A DNA stretch of 64,000 nucleotides. Origin: Dysidea avara. Taxonomy: Eukaryota; Porifera; Demospongiae; Dictyoceratida; Dysideidae. A program made the translations under genes and the position numbers. The stretch covers positions 20,491,440-20,555,439 of the forward strand of contig NC_089277.1 in the NCBI RefSeq assembly GCF_963678975.1, written 5' to 3'. Below, one piece after another: positions 1 to 12,095 of the stretch (positions are counted from its first letter, which is position 1; each line of letters begins with the position of its first letter). The notes below the pieces were generated by a model that did not search any database, was not told the DNA's origin, and was given only the letters and a program-made list of their open reading frames with translations.

Positions 1-131
1 AAGCAGCTTACAATTACAATACAAACTACCAGCATACCCTATCACTCAAGAAAACAAGGCACGAACGCATGTTAGCTACAAGTGAAACATGCGTTCACAC
101 TTGTCGCCTTATAATAACAATATGACGTGAC

Positions 132-3100
132 GTGGTGAACATGGCGTCTCCTCATCGCCCTCAAGAGCAATATGCTAAACCGCCGCCGTGTTGGCCACGT
201 TTGGATGACATTCTTCGTAACCGTTTAGCCTGGCTACACCACTCGATCGGCAGGGATGTGTTGAGTCCTGCTGAAGGTGCTGGAGAGTTTTCTCACATTG
301 TGAGTGACCTTCTATTGGAGTATGAAGTGATAACTTTGCCAACCTGTAACGGACGCCATCGTCCTCGTAGAATGGAAACAATTTTGAAGAACCTTACTGA
401 CATGAAGAACGCTTCTCGTAGACATATGGAGGGCGATGACGGGAATTTTATTACACTGGTGCGAACGCACAATAAAGTTTTAAAATGTCATCGCCGCCAG
501 CAAATCACTAGGGAAATGTGTAAGAATGAGCAGGAGTTCCGAAAGAATCCCTGGAAGTATGTTCACAAGAAGTTACAACCATCTGATAATCCTGATCCAT
601 CTTTCGATCATAGCTCTGCTACCAGTTACTTTAAGGAAACTTACTCTGATAGTACAGTTACTTACAACAAATTACCGGATTGGACCCATGAATTTATACC
701 TGATTGTGATCCGTCATTATTCAACACAGAGAAGATCACTCCTGGATTAGTGAAATCTACATTGAAACACTGCTCTATGCAGTCTGCTCCAGGAATGGAT
801 GGCATCACCTATTATCATCTCTACCACCTTCCGTCAAGTCATCATTTCATGGCTACCCTGTTTAATAAATTACTTGAGACAGGAACTGCTCCACCTAGCT
901 GGGGAGTTGCCCGGTTAAGGCTTATTCATAAATCTGGTGATACCAGTGATCCATCTCACTTCCGTCCAATTGCCCTTACCTGTGTGGTGGGGAAGTTATT
1001 CCATAAGATTCTGAGCCGCCATCTTGAGATTTACTTGAGAGCAAACAATGTTATAGATACTAGTATCCAGAAGGGTTTTGTTTCTGGCTTGCAGGGCGTG
1101 TTTGAGTACATATACTCTCTATCTGCTATCATGGAGGATGCTTTGACAAATAGAAAGCCACTGATGATGACTTTCCTCGATTTGAAGAATGCTTTCGGCT
1201 CTGTATCCCACCAACTGATTTTCAATATGCTGGAAGCAGTAAAAGTGCCACCTTCTTTTAAAGATTACGTTCAATCCTTTTATTCACAGTTGTTTGTCAT
1301 CGTTAAGGGTAATTCTTGGGAAACAGACCAGATACCTTTTAAACGAGGTGTTTTTCAGGGAGACACACTCTCTCCTATAATCTTCCTACTTGTGTTCAAC
1401 CCTGTTCTCAAGCTAGCAGAGTCATTGAACTCCTCCTACGGCTATCAGTTTCAGTTGAAGATCAAGGACACTGAGATGCTTCCACCTGTTGGTACCTATG
1501 TGTATATAAAATGGACTGAGGACAATGGAGAATTGCCAGGACGGTACAAAGCTTATGTTGATGAGTACTACACAGATGGATCTTGTAAAATTGTGTACAG
1601 TGAAGATAATGGACAAGTGGTATATGAAACAGTTGATCTCAATAGGACGCAGTGGCTACCCTGTTCTAAAAGAGCTAGGAAATTCGTTCCTCTTGAGACA
1701 GATCCGGTCACCAGTAAAGCTAAATGGAGGCCTTCATTGAAAGTAGTTAACTCCAGTGGGCATTCAGTGATGGGTTATGCTGATGATGTTACGTTGGTTT
1801 CTGATAACTTTGATATACATGTTAGTGTTCTTCAAACAGTTGACCGTAGAGCATGTGACCTGGATCTATCTTTCAAACCTGTGAAGTGTATATCGTACCT
1901 ATTCGACGGCTATAAGTGTTTGCAGAAAGGAATAGTTCTATCTAAAGGTGTTACAAGGTCAATTACTGAAGGCGGTACAAAGTTTTTGGGAAAGCTCATT
2001 GGTGTATCATTAAGTGCTACAAAGAGATCTGCTAATAAACGTATGGTAGGCCGGATAACAGAATTACTATCAGCTACTGACACCCTGCGCATACGTGGAG
2101 AATACAAACTTTGGATTTATCGAAACTACATTTTATCACTGTTGCGTTTCCACCTTAGTGTGGATGCAGTTACACCTACTGCCATATCGAAGATGGAGTC
2201 TATGGCTACTCGCTACTTGAAAAGATGGCTACATCTACCAAGAAGTGCAACACGTGTAGTCCTTTATTACCCGGGGATATGCTGTCCAAGTGTATCTAAT
2301 GTTACAAGGGCGGCCAAGATTAGCTTGTTGTCATGTATCAGTGCTTCCTCAGACCCTAAGTTCCAAGAGCTAGGTGTGCATCTACATTTAGGGGAAGAAT
2401 TTCTGCAATTTCAGGATTGTGATTATTCCATCCTATCTACAGCCAGGAAGCAACTCTCTTCATTACCTACTGCGAGATCATTGTATGTGACAGCTAAGAC
2501 TCAGCTACTTAGCGAGGTTAAATCTACCTCTGAGGATCACCTTCAAACACTTTCTGTTCAGTGCAAGTTTGCAGACTCTGCCGAGCTTGAGACCTCTTGT
2601 CGAACTTGGAACCGATTGCTATCCAGTATGCATCCTGGTCAACTGTCGTTTCTTTTGCGGGCGGCTTCGGACACTCTGCCAACTGCCATGAATTTGCGAA
2701 GGTGGAATATACAATGTCATGCAAAATGTGTACTTTGTGATTCCTCACGTCCGACTACTGCTCATGTCTTGGGGGGTTGCCCGATTGCGTTATCTCAGGA
2801 AAGGTACACTTATCGACATGATTTAGTCATTCAGTCTTTGGTTGACAGTTTCATCAGGGTTTACATTGACTTGCCCTATATCCGGGTTTATGCTGACCTT
2901 CCTAACTTGCGAGCCAGTGAGTCACCCCCATCTACACTTCCACCTAATGTGATTGTGACCCCCTTTAGACCAGACATTGTTATCCATAATACCGTCACTT
3001 CTAGTATACTTTTATTTGAACTGACATGTCCATTGGACAGTGGCCACCATCTTGAGCAGGCTAGATCCCGCAAACAAAATAAGGCTGAATACCACCAAAT

Positions 3101-3338
3101 TCTATCAGAGCTAGATCGGTTAAATGTTACCAACTTTTATGAGACTCTTGAGATCAGCGTTTTAGGTCACTTCCAGCAATTTTCAGTCGCTAACACTTAC
3201 AATGTACTACATTTTATTGATAAGGACATCAATATCACAAGGTCACTGGTTCGACGGATGCTGGATGATGCCTCGAAGGTTTGTATGACTGCATCCCAGA
3301 GGATTTTTATGGCAAGGGATTGCCGAGAGTGGTTGTGA
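132..3338 (+). CDS. RLE-type retrotransposon polyprotein (reverse transcriptase + endonuclease)
   Basis: The 1,068-residue protein would copy the element's RNA into DNA at a nicked target. The palm motif FLDLKNAF is near residue 347, QGDTLSPIIF near 409 and the catalytic YADD near 550. A knuckle of the form C-x2-C...H-x4-C lies near residues 865-885, and the endonuclease signature RPDIVIHN...FELTCP lies near 945-970, as in RLE elements. The first ATG at 132 is followed by an in-frame ATG at 141 in better context (aacATGG), so translation may start at either. The region before the RT has no zinc finger or Myb domain of the kind R2 carries. The oddity is about 94 residues (roughly 442-535) between the QGD and YADD motifs that do not belong to a normal RT. 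The frame has no stops or frameshifts and is probably functional. Confidence 0.9.
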   Translation: MVNMASPHRPQEQYAKPPPCWPRLDDILRNRLAWLHHSIGRDVLSPAEGAGEFSHIVSDLLLEYEVITLPTCNGRHRPRRMETILKNLTDMKNASRRHMEGDDGNFITLVRTHNKVLKCHRRQQITREMCKNEQEFRKNPWKYVHKKLQPSDNPDPSFDHSSATSYFKETYSDSTVTYNKLPDWTHEFIPDCDPSLFNTEKITPGLVKSTLKHCSMQSAPGMDGITYYHLYHLPSSHHFMATLFNKLLETGTAPPSWGVARLRLIHKSGDTSDPSHFRPIALTCVVGKLFHKILSRHLEIYLRANNVIDTSIQKGFVSGLQGVFEYIYSLSAIMEDALTNRKPLMMTFLDLKNAFGSVSHQLIFNMLEAVKVPPSFKDYVQSFYSQLFVIVKGNSWETDQIPFKRGVFQGDTLSPIIFLLVFNPVLKLAESLNSSYGYQFQLKIKDTEMLPPVGTYVYIKWTEDNGELPGRYKAYVDEYYTDGSCKIVYSEDNGQVVYETVDLNRTQWLPCSKRARKFVPLETDPVTSKAKWRPSLKVVNSSGHSVMGYADDVTLVSDNFDIHVSVLQTVDRRACDLDLSFKPVKCISYLFDGYKCLQKGIVLSKGVTRSITEGGTKFLGKLIGVSLSATKRSANKRMVGRITELLSATDTLRIRGEYKLWIYRNYILSLLRFHLSVDAVTPTAISKMESMATRYLKRWLHLPRSATRVVLYYPGICCPSVSNVTRAAKISLLSCISASSDPKFQELGVHLHLGEEFLQFQDCDYSILSTARKQLSSLPTARSLYVTAKTQLLSEVKSTSEDHLQTLSVQCKFADSAELETSCRTWNRLLSSMHPGQLSFLLRAASDTLPTAMNLRRWNIQCHAKCVLCDSSRPTTAHVLGGCPIALSQERYTYRHDLVIQSLVDSFIRVYIDLPYIRVYADLPNLRASESPPSTLPPNVIVTPFRPDIVIHNTVTSSILLFELTCPLDSGHHLEQARSRKQNKAEYHQILSELDRLNVTNFYETLEISVLGHFQQFSVANTYNVLHFIDKDINITRSLVRRMLDDASKVCMTASQRIFMARDCREWL
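1455..1735 (+). other. Tudor-like module inserted inside the reverse transcriptase palm
   Basis: Between the conserved QGDTLSP block and the YADD block the protein carries an extra stretch that includes PPVGTYVYIKWTEDNGELPG, then KAYVDEYYTDGSCKIVY, then ETVDLNRTQWLP. Short beta-type segments, a conserved aromatic/acidic pattern and the closing VDL..xxW are what Tudor/Agenet-type barrels look like. The domain name is an inference from pattern only. The frame is maintained through the insert and the RT motifs resume on the far side, so it is part of the enzyme rather than a disruption. Confidence 0.6.
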
Positions 3339-3490
3339 TAATGTACTTGTAATTTAATATTTTTGTTTTGTTTTGTAATTGTTGTTTTTGTTTGTAATTG
3401 TAATTACTTTTCTCCCTTGCCATGCCCACGTTGGTATCACTTGATCACCAGCCTTGTGGTCGCATGTGACCGAGGGTTACTGAATTTGTA

Positions 3491-4799
3491 AATGTATATA
3501 CATGTATGATGGTTTCAACAACTTACTTTTAGACTAATTCACGCTAGTGTAACTCTTGATCCATCAGCCAATCATTTGCTAACACTTCAGTGACGATTTT
3601 AAAGTAAAAAACACGCTGCTCTTCCTCGTGTTCTCTGGCACAAAACACAGGCGCTTAACACGGATACTACAAGTATGCGTAGTAATGCCAATTATGATGC
3701 AACGGCCGCATGTGGTTTCTGGGCTGGCACTTATACGGCTTCAAATATCAGCGAGCACCCTTAAAGTGCATCTCAGCATGTGGAAATTGCAAAGGAATTA
3801 CATGCAAGAATTGCATTGATGATGGAGAGTCTGGAGAAGACCCAGACATTCACTTATGAGGCAATAGACATTATTAAACTAGTCCTTAAGAAATACACGA
3901 GTTATAAAAATAATTTATACCAACTAATAATAATAATGAGTGAATGTGGTCTTTTCATCAATTTCAGGAGTGATTAAAAGATTGCAATGTATACATATTT
4001 AACCACATGATTTGCTGTACTAACAGCAAATCAACCATTTTCAAATAAGGTCATAGATAATAAGTTTTTGTTGCATACACAACATGTGTTGTTATTGGCT
4101 GACTGACTAACAGACATGTCAGATAGGTGAGCCTATTATGCTTTTGAGTAATGCTCCAAAATTTCCTCTATTATGCTCCCATTGTGCCCAGTTCTGTCCA
4201 ATCATGCTCCAAGTATACTCATATAGAATTATTTCTTGAATACTCTATTAGAGTATGTATGTAATACATCTTTTAATGTTCTATTACAGTAAGATATTTC
4301 AACATTCAATGCCTGTTCTAGAGTGATACGACCTTTAGCTTGTCTTTCCTTCACAAGTAGCCATAAATCTGCATTTGCACACTATCCCATTCTGCATCAT
4401 GTAAAATATGTGGAGCTTCAGCTTCTCTGATAACCAATGCACAAAAATTTGTTCCTATTACACTAGCATTATGAGGGCTGGCTACTGTAAATCAGGAAAA
4501 TTCATTGTCAAAAATTTTCGTCACTGGTTGCATCAACGAAAATTAGAACGACAAATTATTTTTAACTAAAATAATTTGTGCATACAGATAATACCATAGG
4601 CTTGTGACATTTGTACTTATGAGAGTCACAGGATAAAATTATTTGAATTTGAGGGTGTTTATAATGTGATCCATACCGGCCTGTAACACTAGCCAACTTA
4701 GAATAACAGTTCTATACAGGCATGTAACAATTTTACTACCTGTAGCAAGCAATTCACAGGCCATAAAGTAACGCATACATGTCTGTATTAAGTAACAAT
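3491..4799. other. No recognisable gene
   Basis: AT-rich sequence with short open frames that match nothing I recognise. Motifs of the type CTATTAGAGTA recur here and elsewhere in the window (near 11.5, 16.7, 19.1 and 28.4 kb), indicating scattered old repeat fragments. Confidence 0.5.
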
Positions 4800-6365
4800 A
4801 TAAACACTTTTTTAAGGGACCACTACTTCCCTCAGTTCACTAGAAACAAACAAATTTTATGGTACACTTTACACCAGGCATGCCAAATTAAACTGTACAA
4901 CTCCCACTGTACACTAAACCACTTGGTTACACCTCTAAGTAAACACTATGGGATAACAATCTTAACTATGTTATTGTGTTTACATAAATGAAACCACAAG
5001 TATTTATTACAAAGCAAACCACAAATTATGTTAGAAGCAGCCTTAACAAGTAGTTGGCCACAAATAAAGCATCTTATATACCAGTGTAACAATGTATGAA
5101 ACTATGTAGTTTATAATGTCTTCTTACTGAGTGGTCATCATCACAGCTGGTTTCTTCAAATTTATCATAATTCAGGTTAACGCGTGTGTATATACACACA
5201 TGAGAGTACTAAATCTCCTATGTTTACCTGCAAAGCTTCTTCAAAACAAAAGGCCTTTAGGGCACTTGTGATTCCTATTCTGGATTATGCAAGTACTGTG
5301 TGGAATCCACACACTCATAAGAACTCCAGTGCCCTTGAACGAGAACAAAACCGTGGTGCTCGCTGGATTTGTGGCAGCACATTTTGTCCTAGGACCTATA
5401 AATGGTCTAAATCATCTTAGGAATGCTGTGCAGAGCTATCATGGCCATCTCTTTCCACCCGACGTAAATATCTGTCATTGACTATTATCTATGATATTCT
5501 TCACCATCATATATCTCTAAAGTTTAATGATTACTTCACTTTTTCTTCTGCTGCCTCTACCAGATCACACTCACTGTCTATTCTATGTAAGCAGTCATCC
5601 ATAAACTCTTACCGTTACTCCTTTTTTGTGAACAGTGTTTTCTGGTGGAACTCCATCCCATTTGACAATCTGTCTACTACACGCCGCACTACTTTTAGGT
5701 GAATGCTTTACAATTTTGTTTCTGGTTAAGTCATGTATGTTTTTAATGTAAAATTTTTTATTTCACTGTACTGTAATTGTCTTTGTAATGTATCCTTAGT
5801 TCATTGGTTTTGTATTGTATCGTTTTTGTAGGTGGTACTCATATAGGCATATTTGCCTTTTGTATTCACCTTACCTTTTGGTTAAACAAATTAAAATTAA
5901 ATTTAAATTAAATTAAATTGAATGGATAACACCACACATCTGAAAACCACCAGTCGTCTTATAATGTAACTTTCAACTGGAATATAAATGAAACATCCCT
6001 ATTCTAAAGAGAAAACTTCACTGGTCATGTGATAATTCCACAATAGTGTGTAAATAATCTGGCCATCCCAAAAATGAAGCCTTTTTGGATGTGTCCATTT
6101 CAAGATAAACACATCATACTATAAAATGCACAATAGAAGGGGCAATTGGAAACAATGGAAATGGAAACTGGAACGGAAAACAAATATAATGGAAATGGTC
6201 AAATATTGTCATATAAATGCACCCCATGCAGAGTAAAACTCTTTAGTGGCCACCTCTTAAAGACCACATTCTTACAAAGACCACCTCTGTACAAAGACCA
6301 TATTGTAGTTACATCTCAAAAATGGGTAATCCATACTTATACATAAATAAATCACTTCTTGGTCA
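4800..6365. repeat. Tandemly duplicated block, copy 1
   Basis: This block starts near the words aagggaccactacttccctc and is repeated directly as 6,366-7,885 with high identity. Copy 1 is interrupted by a LINE fragment (about 5,205-5,917) that is absent from copy 2, so copy 2 gives the empty site. Confidence 0.8.
5205..5917 (+). pseudogene. CR1/L2-like LINE, 5'-truncated and frameshifted 3' end
   Basis: Translations of two frames match the C-terminal end of CR1/L2-type reverse transcriptases. One frame gives RALVIPILDYASTVWNPHTH, the usual region after the RT fingers. A second frame, from about 5,478, gives YLSLTIIYDILHH-like sequence and ends with FWWNSIPFDNL. The two halves are in different frames, so it is dead. 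It ends in an ATTTAAATTAAATTAAA-type tail typical of these elements. Comparison with the empty site near 7,450 places the insertion between cacacatga and gaatggataac. Confidence 0.72.
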
Positions 6366-7885
6366 ACTTTTGTAAGGAACCACTACTTCCCTCAGTTCAC
6401 TAGAAACAGACAAATTTTATGGTACACCTTACAAGACATGCCAAATTAAACTGTATTACACTAAACCACTTGGTTACGGGTAGTTGGAAAAGGCAGATAC
6501 AGTTGGACGCGGACACGGACACGGACATTTTCAAAAAGCACTTTTACATTTATGTAACAGTTATTTTTCATACCTAACGCTGTTTTTACAGCAGTCTTCA
6601 CTTCCAGACCCAGGCGTCGATCTTTTCATAGCGAATATCCATTTATAAGCGCACGTGCGAAGGACTGGACCAGCACTCAACAGCATGCCAAAGACCATAT
6701 AGTGTTATACATATGCTCTAAAGTCTAATACAGAGTTATATAGTTGTAGAGATTAGCTTGTATGCCCCATGCAACTTAGCTTAGCAGGCCAAATCCACAA
6801 TTTTACGTCTTTCAGTATAAGGCGCAGGCGCTTATACCGAGTGTTGAGGGTTTCAAAGACCTGGCCTACAAGATTACGTTGGGACATGCTACATTAATCT
6901 CTGTGACTCTAAATTAGATTTCTAGAGCACGTATACAACACTATAATGGTCTTTAGAGTGCTAGTCTATCCTTCACACGTGCGCTTATAAATGGATAAGC
7001 GCTATGAAAAAGTCGACGCCTGGGTCTGGAAGCGAAGACTGCTGTAAAAACAGCGTTAGGTATGAAAAATAACTGTTATATAAATGTAAAAGTGCTTTTT
7101 GAAAATGTCCGTGTCCGTGTCCGCGTCCGTGTCCGACCGTATCCGCCTTTTCTAACTACCCCTTGGTTACACCTCTAAGTAAACACTATGGGGTAACAAT
7201 CTTAACTATGTTATTTTGTTTACATAAATGAAACCACGAAGTATTTATTACACAGCAAACCACAAATTATGCTAGAAGCAACCTTAACAAGTGGTTGGCC
7301 ACAAATAAAGCATCTCATAAACCAGTGTTACAATGTATGAAACTACATAGCTTATAATGTCTTCTTACTGCATGATCATCATCACAGCTGGTTTATCTTC
7401 AAATTTATCACACTTCAGGTGTAACGTGTGTGTATATACATACACACATGAATGGATAACACCAAACATCTGAAAACCGCCAGTCGTCTTATAATGTACA
7501 TTTCAACTGGGATATAAATGAAACATCCCTATTCTAAAGAGAAAACTTCACTGGTCATGTGATAATTCCACAATAGTGTGTAAATAATCTGGCCAACCCA
7601 AAAATGAAGCCTTTGGGTGTGTCCATTTCAAGATAAACACATCATACTATAAAATTAACAATAGCAGGGGCAATTGGAAACAATGGAAATGGAAACCAGA
7701 ATGGAAAACAAAAATGGAAATGGTCAAATTGTCATGTAAATGCATCCCATGCAGAGTAAGACCCTTTAGTGGCCACCTCTTAAAGACCACAAAGACCACC
7801 TCTGTACAAAGACCACATTGTAGTTACACCTCTCAAAGATGGCTAAGGCATACTTATACATAAATAAACCACTTCATGGTTGCCT
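6366..7885. repeat. Tandemly duplicated block, copy 2
   Basis: Direct duplicate of 4,800-6,365. It lacks the LINE fragment but is interrupted by a hAT-like MITE at 6,478-7,162. The different insertions date both events after the duplication. Confidence 0.8.
6478..7162. mobile_element. hAT-like foldback MITE with TTGGTTAC target duplication
   Basis: The 685-bp element begins GGGTAGTTGGAAAAGGC and ends with the inverted complement, with arms extending about 190 bp including GGACACGGACAC-type repeats. The 8 bp TTGGTTAC flank both ends, and copy 1 of the surrounding duplication (4,920s) shows the uninterrupted site. An 8-bp duplication is the hAT hallmark. The core has no coding capacity. Confidence 0.88.
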
Positions 7886-7950
7886 TTATAAAAGACCACC
7901 CTCTTTACAAAGACCACCCTCTTTACAAAGACCACTCTTTCACATTGTTA
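7885..7950. repeat. Short tandem AAAGACCACC-type repeat
   Basis: Three near-identical copies of a unit reading roughly CTCTTTACAAAGACCACC. Similar wording occurs in the surrounding MITE-like blocks (near 6,250, 8,240 and 11,890). Confidence 0.6.
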
Positions 7951-7954
7951 AGTT

Positions 7955-8450
7955 CCAAACATCTATATCATAACAGCTAGAAAAGGCTATATAGGTTCTC
8001 AAGGTCACCACTTCCTTTATGAGACCTCATTTTTCTTTGATACAGTAGGTCATAGTGTACTACAGTAGCTTACAGACTTCCTTTGCATGGACTATTTTAT
8101 ATGACACACTCTGGTACAAACTAAGTGATACAGATAACCATAATGACTTGAGTGAAGTGTGGACCAAAATATGGGAGATGACATTGACCCCTTTCTATAA
8201 GTCATGAAATATACATTTGGAGCTTACCAAATATTACCATGTAAAGAGGTGGTCTTTGTAAAGAAGTGGTCTCTATAAAAGTTGACCATAAAGTGGTCCA
8301 ATCTTTTAGATCATTAGCTAAGTATGTCTTAACTGTCTTTAGAACAATGTGGTCTTCAAGACATGACCATTAAGTGAGGTTTTTACTGTAGGTTACATAT
8401 ATACATACAACAATTTGACCAATTCCATTTTCCATCCCACTATCAAGTCA
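7955..8450. repeat. Dispersed repeat, copy 1 (second copy 11,605-12,095)
   Basis: The block from aaacatctatatcataacag to the tttccatccca region recurs at 11,605-12,095 in the same orientation with small differences. It contains GTGGTCTTTGTAAAGA phrases and ends in GTGAGGTTTTTACTGTA, resembling one end of a Tc1/mariner-type MITE. No coding potential is seen. Confidence 0.75.
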
Positions 8451-8869
8451 GGGGAATGGAAATTGGAAGTACTCGGGGGTGTCTCGAGGCAAATACAGTA
8501 CTCGGCTTCGCCTCATGCTGTATTAGACTCCTGACGCACCCCTTCGTACTGTATTTTCCATACACATACGCGGTGGTGCTTTACCTATAACTTATTGTAC
8601 TTTGGGTGAAAAGATGAAAGTGAAAACTATACTTTTATTTACATATTGTACACCTTTTAAAGGCCACGGGTGTGCTGCATATTCTAACAGTGCTGTATTT
8701 GTCCAAGAGTGCTGTATTCTTCCTTTGATCTAATACAGCACAGTCTACACCACAATCCCAAACAGTAAACAATGTACCCACAATATGTAGTAAGCTATGA
8801 TACCATTCCTTTTTCTAAACCAAGAGTACAAAAAGACAATATGGAGTTACAAACTACGTTTTCCTTCCT

Positions 8870-9330
8870 AAGTCAACAACAGGGTATACAGTACAAAACC
8901 TGTAAAAATCATGAAGGTACAATCACTAGCTGTCTATTTAACACAAAGATTGATAGTACAGTTGCTAAATGTTCCAGAGAGATTTGGCTGAGTAGTACCA
9001 CTACTAGACTGAGTAGAACTAGAATGAGCTCAACAATGACCTCAAAATTGCAGGAGAATATTGTGATCCGTCAGTCCATCTCTATGAAGTATTGGCATAA
9101 CCACTTGCACAGTAGCTCAGGATCTTGACTTTCTAGTAACTCAGCTGGTACAGGATCATCAGGTATATTCGCTGATCAATTTGACGCTCATTCCTGATAG
9201 CCCAATTAGAATTTGCCCGAGTATTTGCAGGGATTACTCCTTTGGTAGCCTCTTCACGTTTAGGAGAACTCACTGGAGCAATGAAACAACTAAAATTAAC
9301 ACTATTAGTACAATCTTTCATAGGTTCTGT
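8870..9330 (-). pseudogene. Possible Crypton/DUF3504-like tyrosine recombinase remnant
   Basis: Read on the minus strand, this stretch gives PANTRANSNWAIRN followed in another frame by DPELLCKWLCQYFIEM. These resemble the N-terminal part of Crypton-derived recombinase-like proteins (the KIAA1958/ZMYM/QRICH1 type, where a 'P..T...N.WA...F.EW' block precedes a 'LCRFV.E.R' helix). Frames are broken and no catalytic region is seen. The assignment rests on short motifs from memory and could be wrong. Confidence 0.35.
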
Positions 9331-11604
9331 AGCTGTTTTCTTCTCAGTTGCCTTCCTCTCTCACTCCCTTTTTGTTCGAAGCAATAACTGCACTTTCTTG
9401 GTTACTGAACTATGCTCAGCATTGCTCTCACCGCTCAACATAGCCTGAGAAGTGCTACCATACTCAGATTGCATGTCTGGTAAACTTGATAATCACTCTG
9501 TCATATCACTAGTCAAATCACCCAGTTCGCTATTAGTTCCCCCATTTTACTGACCCCAAATGCTGCAGCCACACTTCGCTAATTCCTAGATCAAACTGTT
9601 CAATAAATACCGGGTTTCCATTTGATAAGTGAAGGGCTAACAACAGGCAGATCACTACAACTTCTTGCCATTTCCTTTCGTTCACATCGTAAATAAGTGA
9701 ATAGTTACACCAGTCCAACCAGTTTACCCAGTACAATAAACCAGTTAAAGCACCGCATTTTCTTGTGCACTATGAAAAAAATAGCACTTGGGCATGGTAA
9801 TATGGTACAAGACAAAATGTTAGTCTATCAATCACGCCATTTCCATATTGCACTCGCGGTGGTACTTTAACCAGTATAAGTTGTTAACTTGATGTTTTAT
9901 TTACTTGAGATAGCCACTTGCCTATGGGTATACACCATTGTATTGAGAAGTATGCAGTAGGTGAAACATATTTGAAAGCATTCAAAGATTGCTGGTTCAG
10001 ATAAGATCTCTCATTACATGTACAAACTTGCAGCTAGAAACGACTGCAGTTTCAAGACAGTCCAGTTTGCCAGATGGCTTCCTGATTCAATTGTGCCATT
10101 TTTACCTTTAAAATGTGCGGAGAGCCCTGGGGAAAAAATTGTACCTTTTTCAGTTTTAAGCACTGTGCATGCCAAAGTAGCTAATTCCAACCCAACAAAC
10201 TATATATTTCTGAGATCAACAATCAAAACTCTATCTATTGAGCATATAAAAAAAATGTTTCCAAAATATAAAAATCGGGCTGGATTGCCTACTAATAGTA
10301 TTGCTGCTGAAATTATAGTTGATATGCACCTGCCATTGTCATCTGTCACAAACAACATTTCTCTCAATATCCACAGACACACTGTATCCTTATTCAGTAC
10401 ACAATGCAACATACCGTAGATTCCCAAAAATTTTGGCATCTCTAAATATTCGACACTCCTCGTGCTTTGAACACAATGTGTTCTAAATTTCAGCAAGCAC
10501 AAGGAAGTTTCTACTTATAAGTGCACTAATTTTTCGGCACTTGGAGTACTACATAACGAAGGTCTCTTGAGTACTGAGGATTCCCAGTGATCTCACATAA
10601 TATGCCACCTCGATGCTGGATGAAGTACCAAGTGTGAAATTGTTCAGGGAACGTGTCCAACGATATCATCGTGTCCAGACATCACGGCTACCTCAACTGA
10701 AACTATGTTTGTTTCTGTTCACAGAATAAAATCGCTCCTGGCCCCACATCTCCTTGTAACACGATACACTCTCAGATAACACTTTGTTAAATCATGGAAC
10801 ACTTTATGCAGCATCTGGTAGCGAGATTTAATTAATTATCACGAGATAGTTTAATAACATTATTGATTGTGGTTTCTATTTTATCTTGTTGAAATCCTTA
10901 ATATCACGTCTGGGTGATTGCATTCAAAAGCGATGTAGTAATGACATTAATCATCCCTCCTGGATAATGTATACTGACTGGTGGTTTGGCTTTCTCTTGC
11001 TCGTGTGAAGGCCAGTTTGAAGGTAGGCTTGAGTCTATTAAGCTCCAAAATTTGCCTATTATGCTTTTTGGCATTTCCCCAATTTTCTGACTATTATGCT
11101 TGTTTTTCATGCTTTTCAGAAATGCATTATGTTTTATTTTGTGTTTTTTTCTTTGTGCAGAATAGTTTTTCATATAATAGAATGTAAAATTATGGAGAAG
11201 TTTCACTTCAACTGCAACATACAAATAATAACACTAGTTTGAAAAGGGGATGTGCTCCATAGTTAGTAGACATATTAGAGCAGGGGGTAGTCTGTCAGAA
11301 GCTAAAGACATGACATTTTATTGTTTGTAGTTTTGTATGCAAATAATTATGTATAAAATATTATACATGGTTTCTGATTGATCTTCTGAGTTCTAGCAAT
11401 TGGTATTCAAAGGACAGCAACTGCTCAGTATAATATGCATGTGACTCGCATTTGCAAAGAACTTAGTAGCCTCTTGCATGGGGATAAACACTTAAATGGT
11501 TCTCATTCTTTCTGTCGCATGCGATGACTGTTCTATTAGAGTGTTTGACTGTTCTATTAGAGAATCTCGATCTTTTTGCCATATCTTCCTGGTTTGATAT
11601 TAAC
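9331..11604. other. No recognisable gene
   Basis: AT-rich DNA. The longest open frame (10,018-10,419, plus) has no motif I recognise. The phrase CGCGGTGGTRCTTTAACC is shared by 8,570 and 9,850, marking fragments of the same repeat. Confidence 0.4.
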
Positions 11605-12095
11605 CCCAAACATCTATATCATAACAGCTAGAAAAGGCTAGGCTCTCAAGGTCACCACCTCCTTTATGAGACTTTGATACAGTAGATCATAGTGTACTAC
11701 AGTAGCTATATACACTTCACTTGCGTGGACTATTTTTGTATGACACATTCTGGTACAAACTAAGTGGTACAGATAGCCAGGTGACTTGAGTGAAGTGTGG
11801 ACCAAAATATGGGATATGACATTGACCCCTTTCTATAAGTCATGAAATGCACATTTGGAGCTTACCAAATATTACCATGTAATGAGGTGGTCTTTGTAAA
11901 GAAGTAGTCTTTATAAAAGGTGACCATAAAGTGGTCTAATCTTTTAGATCATTAAGTATGTCTTAGCTGTCTTTAGAACAATGTGGTATTTAAGACGTGA
12001 CTATTAAGTGAGGTTTTTGCTCTAGGATACACACATACATACAAGAACTTGACCATTTCAATTTTTCATCCACTGTTTCCAATTACCCCAGTACA
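11605..12095. repeat. Dispersed repeat, copy 2 of the 7,955-8,450 block
   Basis: Same block as 7,955-8,450 with several small deletions. It has no open frame of note. Confidence 0.75.

Larger units (their letters stand above)
1..3490 (+). mobile_element. Non-LTR retrotransposon, restriction-like-endonuclease (RLE) type
   Basis: The block consists of a short 5' leader, one long open frame and a T-rich, AT-rich 3' untranslated stretch rich in TTTTGT and TAATTG motifs. The order of domains (reverse transcriptase, CCHC zinc knuckle, C-terminal PD..E-type endonuclease) is that of RLE-bearing LINEs such as the R2/R4/NeSL/CRE groups. The 5' end may be cut by the window edge and no target duplication can be shown, so both limits are approximate. 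The open frame is uninterrupted, which suggests a young copy. Confidence 0.75.

Noticed and set aside
8772..9128. 118-codon plus-strand frame
   Set aside because: The opposite strand reads more convincingly as a recombinase remnant, so this is probably its antisense shadow.
10018..10419. 133-codon plus-strand frame
   Set aside because: No motif, no splice context and an overlapping minus-strand frame; nothing supports it as a gene.
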